From Siphonodentalium dalli (taxonomy: Eukaryota; Mollusca; Scaphopoda; Gadilida; Siphonodentaliidae), in contig CP136065.1 in NCBI GenBank assembly GCA_032622095.1, forward strand, positions 245,147,474-245,211,473: a stretch of 64,000 nt of DNA. Reading direction: 5' to 3'. The notes beneath the pieces are model-generated. The model had not been told where the DNA came from and ran no database searches. It saw only the letters and a list, made by a program, of their open reading frames with translations. The position numbers were made by a program, and so were the translations under genes. Below are positions 62,041 through 64,000 of this stretch, piece by piece (positions within the stretch are counted from its first letter, which is position 1; each line of letters opens with the position of its first letter).

Positions 62041-62434
62041 TTAACCCTTTACCCAACAAACCGGCCAAAACCGGCCAAATAAAGCTTCAACAGCCTAAAA
62101 TATCTTGGGTCTGTCTCAATAAAACCATACAAATATGGATATCATTGGAACCGGCTCATTGACCACATTGTGATGGTTATAGTTATGCCATGTGCCAATG
62201 CATTCTCTTATATATGCGAGTCGACCATAGGTCGCCTCGCATATATAAGAGAATGCATTGGCCTAAAAAAAATCTTTTTTTAACACTTTTTACCATTTTT
62301 TCTTACATTCTTTAACAATTTTATAATTTTTAATGTGTTAAGCCAATGCATTCTCTTATATATGCGAGGCGACCTATGGTCGACTCGCATATATAAGAGA
62401 ATGCATTGGCACAGGGCCCTTCTGTTGGGTAAAT
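62041..62434. mobile_element. P-family element, right TTAA lost
   Basis: TTAACCCTTTACCCAACAAA, unique arm, two S hairpins (62190-62264, 62342-62415), ending TTCTGTTGGGTAAATAAC in place of GGGTTAA. Confidence 0.85.
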
Positions 62435-62548
62435 AACAAGTACATTGCCAAGTGTGGCATATGCCCTGATGCTCGATTTAGAGAGTGGGTAATGCTAAAA
62501 GTTTGTAAGAAAATTCAGTTGATTTTGAGGCACCAACAGTGCTTGCGC

Positions 62549-62950
62549 CAAGCCTGAGTTTAGTGTGCCTGTCATTTGCAGAATGAGGACCCCAGAGGGT
62601 GAATTTAATGACGCTATCCTGCTAGTGGGCTAGCATCACCAAATTCACCATCTGGGGACCTCATTCTGCTTAGAACTCATCTTCTAGGAAATATCTATAG
62701 TCTCAATTAACATTGTTTTTAGTTACTTTTTCCATTCTGGGAAGTTTCTGTATCCCCTAATTTGAAGAAGATATATTGCATAATCGAGGGTGAACATCAC
62801 AAACTTCAATTGGGGAACTTCAATCTGACCCTAGGTCTCCCACAGCAATTGAGGCATAAGCAGAATGAGGTCCCCAGAGGGTAAACTTGATGATGATAGC
62901 CCGCTGGGGACCTCATTCTGCAAATGTCAGACACACTAAATTCAGACTTG
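62549..62950. mobile_element. Q-family element with perfect 8-bp duplication
   Basis: GCTTGCGC at 62541-62548 and 62951-62958. Ends CAAGCCTGAGTTTAG and AATTCAGACTTG. The second arm palindrome is shortened. Confidence 0.93.
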
Positions 62951-63014
62951 GCTTGCGCGCATTCCGTGCCTGAATTGAAAATCAGGACCCAATAGAATAT
63001 GGACCTCCAAGTTT

Positions 63015-63400
63015 AGTGTGAGTTTAGTATGCCTGTCATTTGCAGAATGAGGTCCCCAGAGGGTGAATTTAGTGATGCTATCCCGCATAGCGGGCTAGCT
63101 CAACAAATTTACCCTCTGGGGACATCATTCTGCATGGCTTCATCTGCTATGGGAGACATAGACTCAGATTAAAGTTCCCAAATGGTGAATGTACACCTAT
63201 TGGGAATGTCGATTATGCAATGTGTCCTCTGCCAATTTGGGGATATAGAGAAACTAAACTAAGAAAGAAATAGAATATATGTGAAGAAGTTTCTCTAGAA
63301 ATTTGATAGAAAGAAACTTTCCAGAGAAGATGAGGACTAGGCAGAATGAGGTTCCCTGAGTGTGAATTAAGAGTTGCTAGCCCTCTGATGGAATGTCGGG
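63015..63400. mobile_element. Q-family element, ends degenerate
   Basis: GTTTAGTATGCCTGTCATTTG, arm palindrome 63046-63135, the long Q interior (CTGCTATGGGAGACATAGAC), then a truncated second arm at 63343-63390. Confidence 0.8.
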
Positions 63401-63523
63401 GGATAATAAACAAACCTGGGTAACTTTATCACACACAAAAACATTGAGAGTGACCAATTCAGCCTTACTGAAGAGTGTATAGAGTAACTTGACTTTAGCA
63501 CATTGAGCTAATAAGGGAACGAT

Positions 63524-63969
63524 CAAGCCTGCAAATAACGTGTCTGTCATTTGCAGAATGAGGTCCCCAGAGGGCGAATTTAGTGACGCTACCCCGCATA
63601 GTGGGCTAGCATCACTAAATTCACCCTCTGGGGACCTCATTCTGCTTAGGCCCTCAACTGCTATGGCAGACCTAGGATTAAATTGAAGTTCTCCAGTTGA
63701 AGTTGGTGATGTTCACCCATTGGGCGCCTCGATTATGGATTTTATCTTCTGCAAATAAGGGGATATAGAAACTTCCCAGATGGGAAAACGTAACTAAAAA
63801 CAATGTTAATTTGATACCATAGATACTTCCCAGAAGATGAGGCATAAGCAGAATGAGGTCCCCAGAGGGTGAATTTGGTGATGCTAGCCCGCTATGCGGG
63901 ATAGCATCACTAAATTCACCCTCTGGGGACCTCATTCTGCAAATGACAGACACGCTATTTGCAGGCTTG
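63524..63969. mobile_element. Q-family element with perfect 8-bp duplication
   Basis: GGAACGAT at 63516-63523 and 63970-63977. Ends CAAGCCTGCAAATA and TATTTGCAGGCTTG; both arm palindromes are complete. The best-preserved Q copy. Confidence 0.95.
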
Positions 63970-63980
63970 GGAACGATCAG

Positions 63981-64000
63981 TTAACCCTTTACCCAACAAA
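63981..64000 (+). mobile_element. P-family element start, cut by window edge
   Basis: TTAACCCTTTACCCAACAAA opens at the end of the window. Confidence 0.8.

Overview
The window is animal genomic DNA: AT-rich, intron-rich, with no operons, and most of it made of short DNA transposons, foldback hairpins and minisatellites. The style of the repeats (TACATGTA-rich spacers, GGACAGACGGACGG-type repeats, dispersed palindromic MITEs) suggests a lophotrochozoan, most likely a mollusc. That is an inference, because no species marker is present.

One host gene is recognisable. It runs on the minus strand across almost the whole window as ten exons between 61673 and 7220, separated by introns of 0.2 to 25 kb. 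Joined, the exons give 784 codons with no stop and matching splice phase at all nine junctions. They encode PKD repeats followed by the first part of a REJ (receptor for egg jelly) module, so the gene is a polycystin-1/REJ-type protein. The 5' end lies beyond base 64000. The GAIN/GPS, PLAT and membrane part expected after REJ should lie left of base 7220, where I recognise nothing.

The introns hold several repeat guilds. (P) TTAA-flanked elements with CCC-starting inverted ends, like piggyBac MITEs. (Q) CAAGCCTG-ended elements of 0.4 to 0.85 kb with perfect 8-bp target duplications. (R) TA-flanked, near-perfect palindromes of about 213 bp with CAGTAATG ends. (S) A 75-bp hairpin cassette, GTGCCAATGCATTCTCTTAT inward, that sits inside several otherwise unrelated elements. 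There are also two short Helitron-like elements (25152-25925, 58285-58879), a 3.0-kb transposon with 438-bp inverted ends and a decayed zinc-finger gene (38521-41519), a head-to-head pair of decayed transposon-type genes (49536-51565), a pogo/Tigger-like transposase fragment (52532-52651), and large tandem arrays (12.9-15.1 kb, 18.5-19.4 kb, 54.9-56.4 kb).

The observations I rate highest are three. First, one R palindrome (2659-2871) carries about 49 T-to-C changes on the plus strand in both arms while the loop is spared. That is the pattern of adenosine-deaminase (ADAR-like) editing of a minus-strand hairpin, here written into DNA. Second, splice junctions of at least five of the ten exons are duplicated in the neighbouring introns. 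Third, the S hairpin is shared by unrelated element families, and an adjacent minisatellite appears to have grown out of it. Stretches at 1.4-2.6, 2.9-5.7, 32.9-34.1, 43.2-48.6, 52.7-54.4, 56.4-57.8 and 60.0-61.4 kb show no gene I can support.
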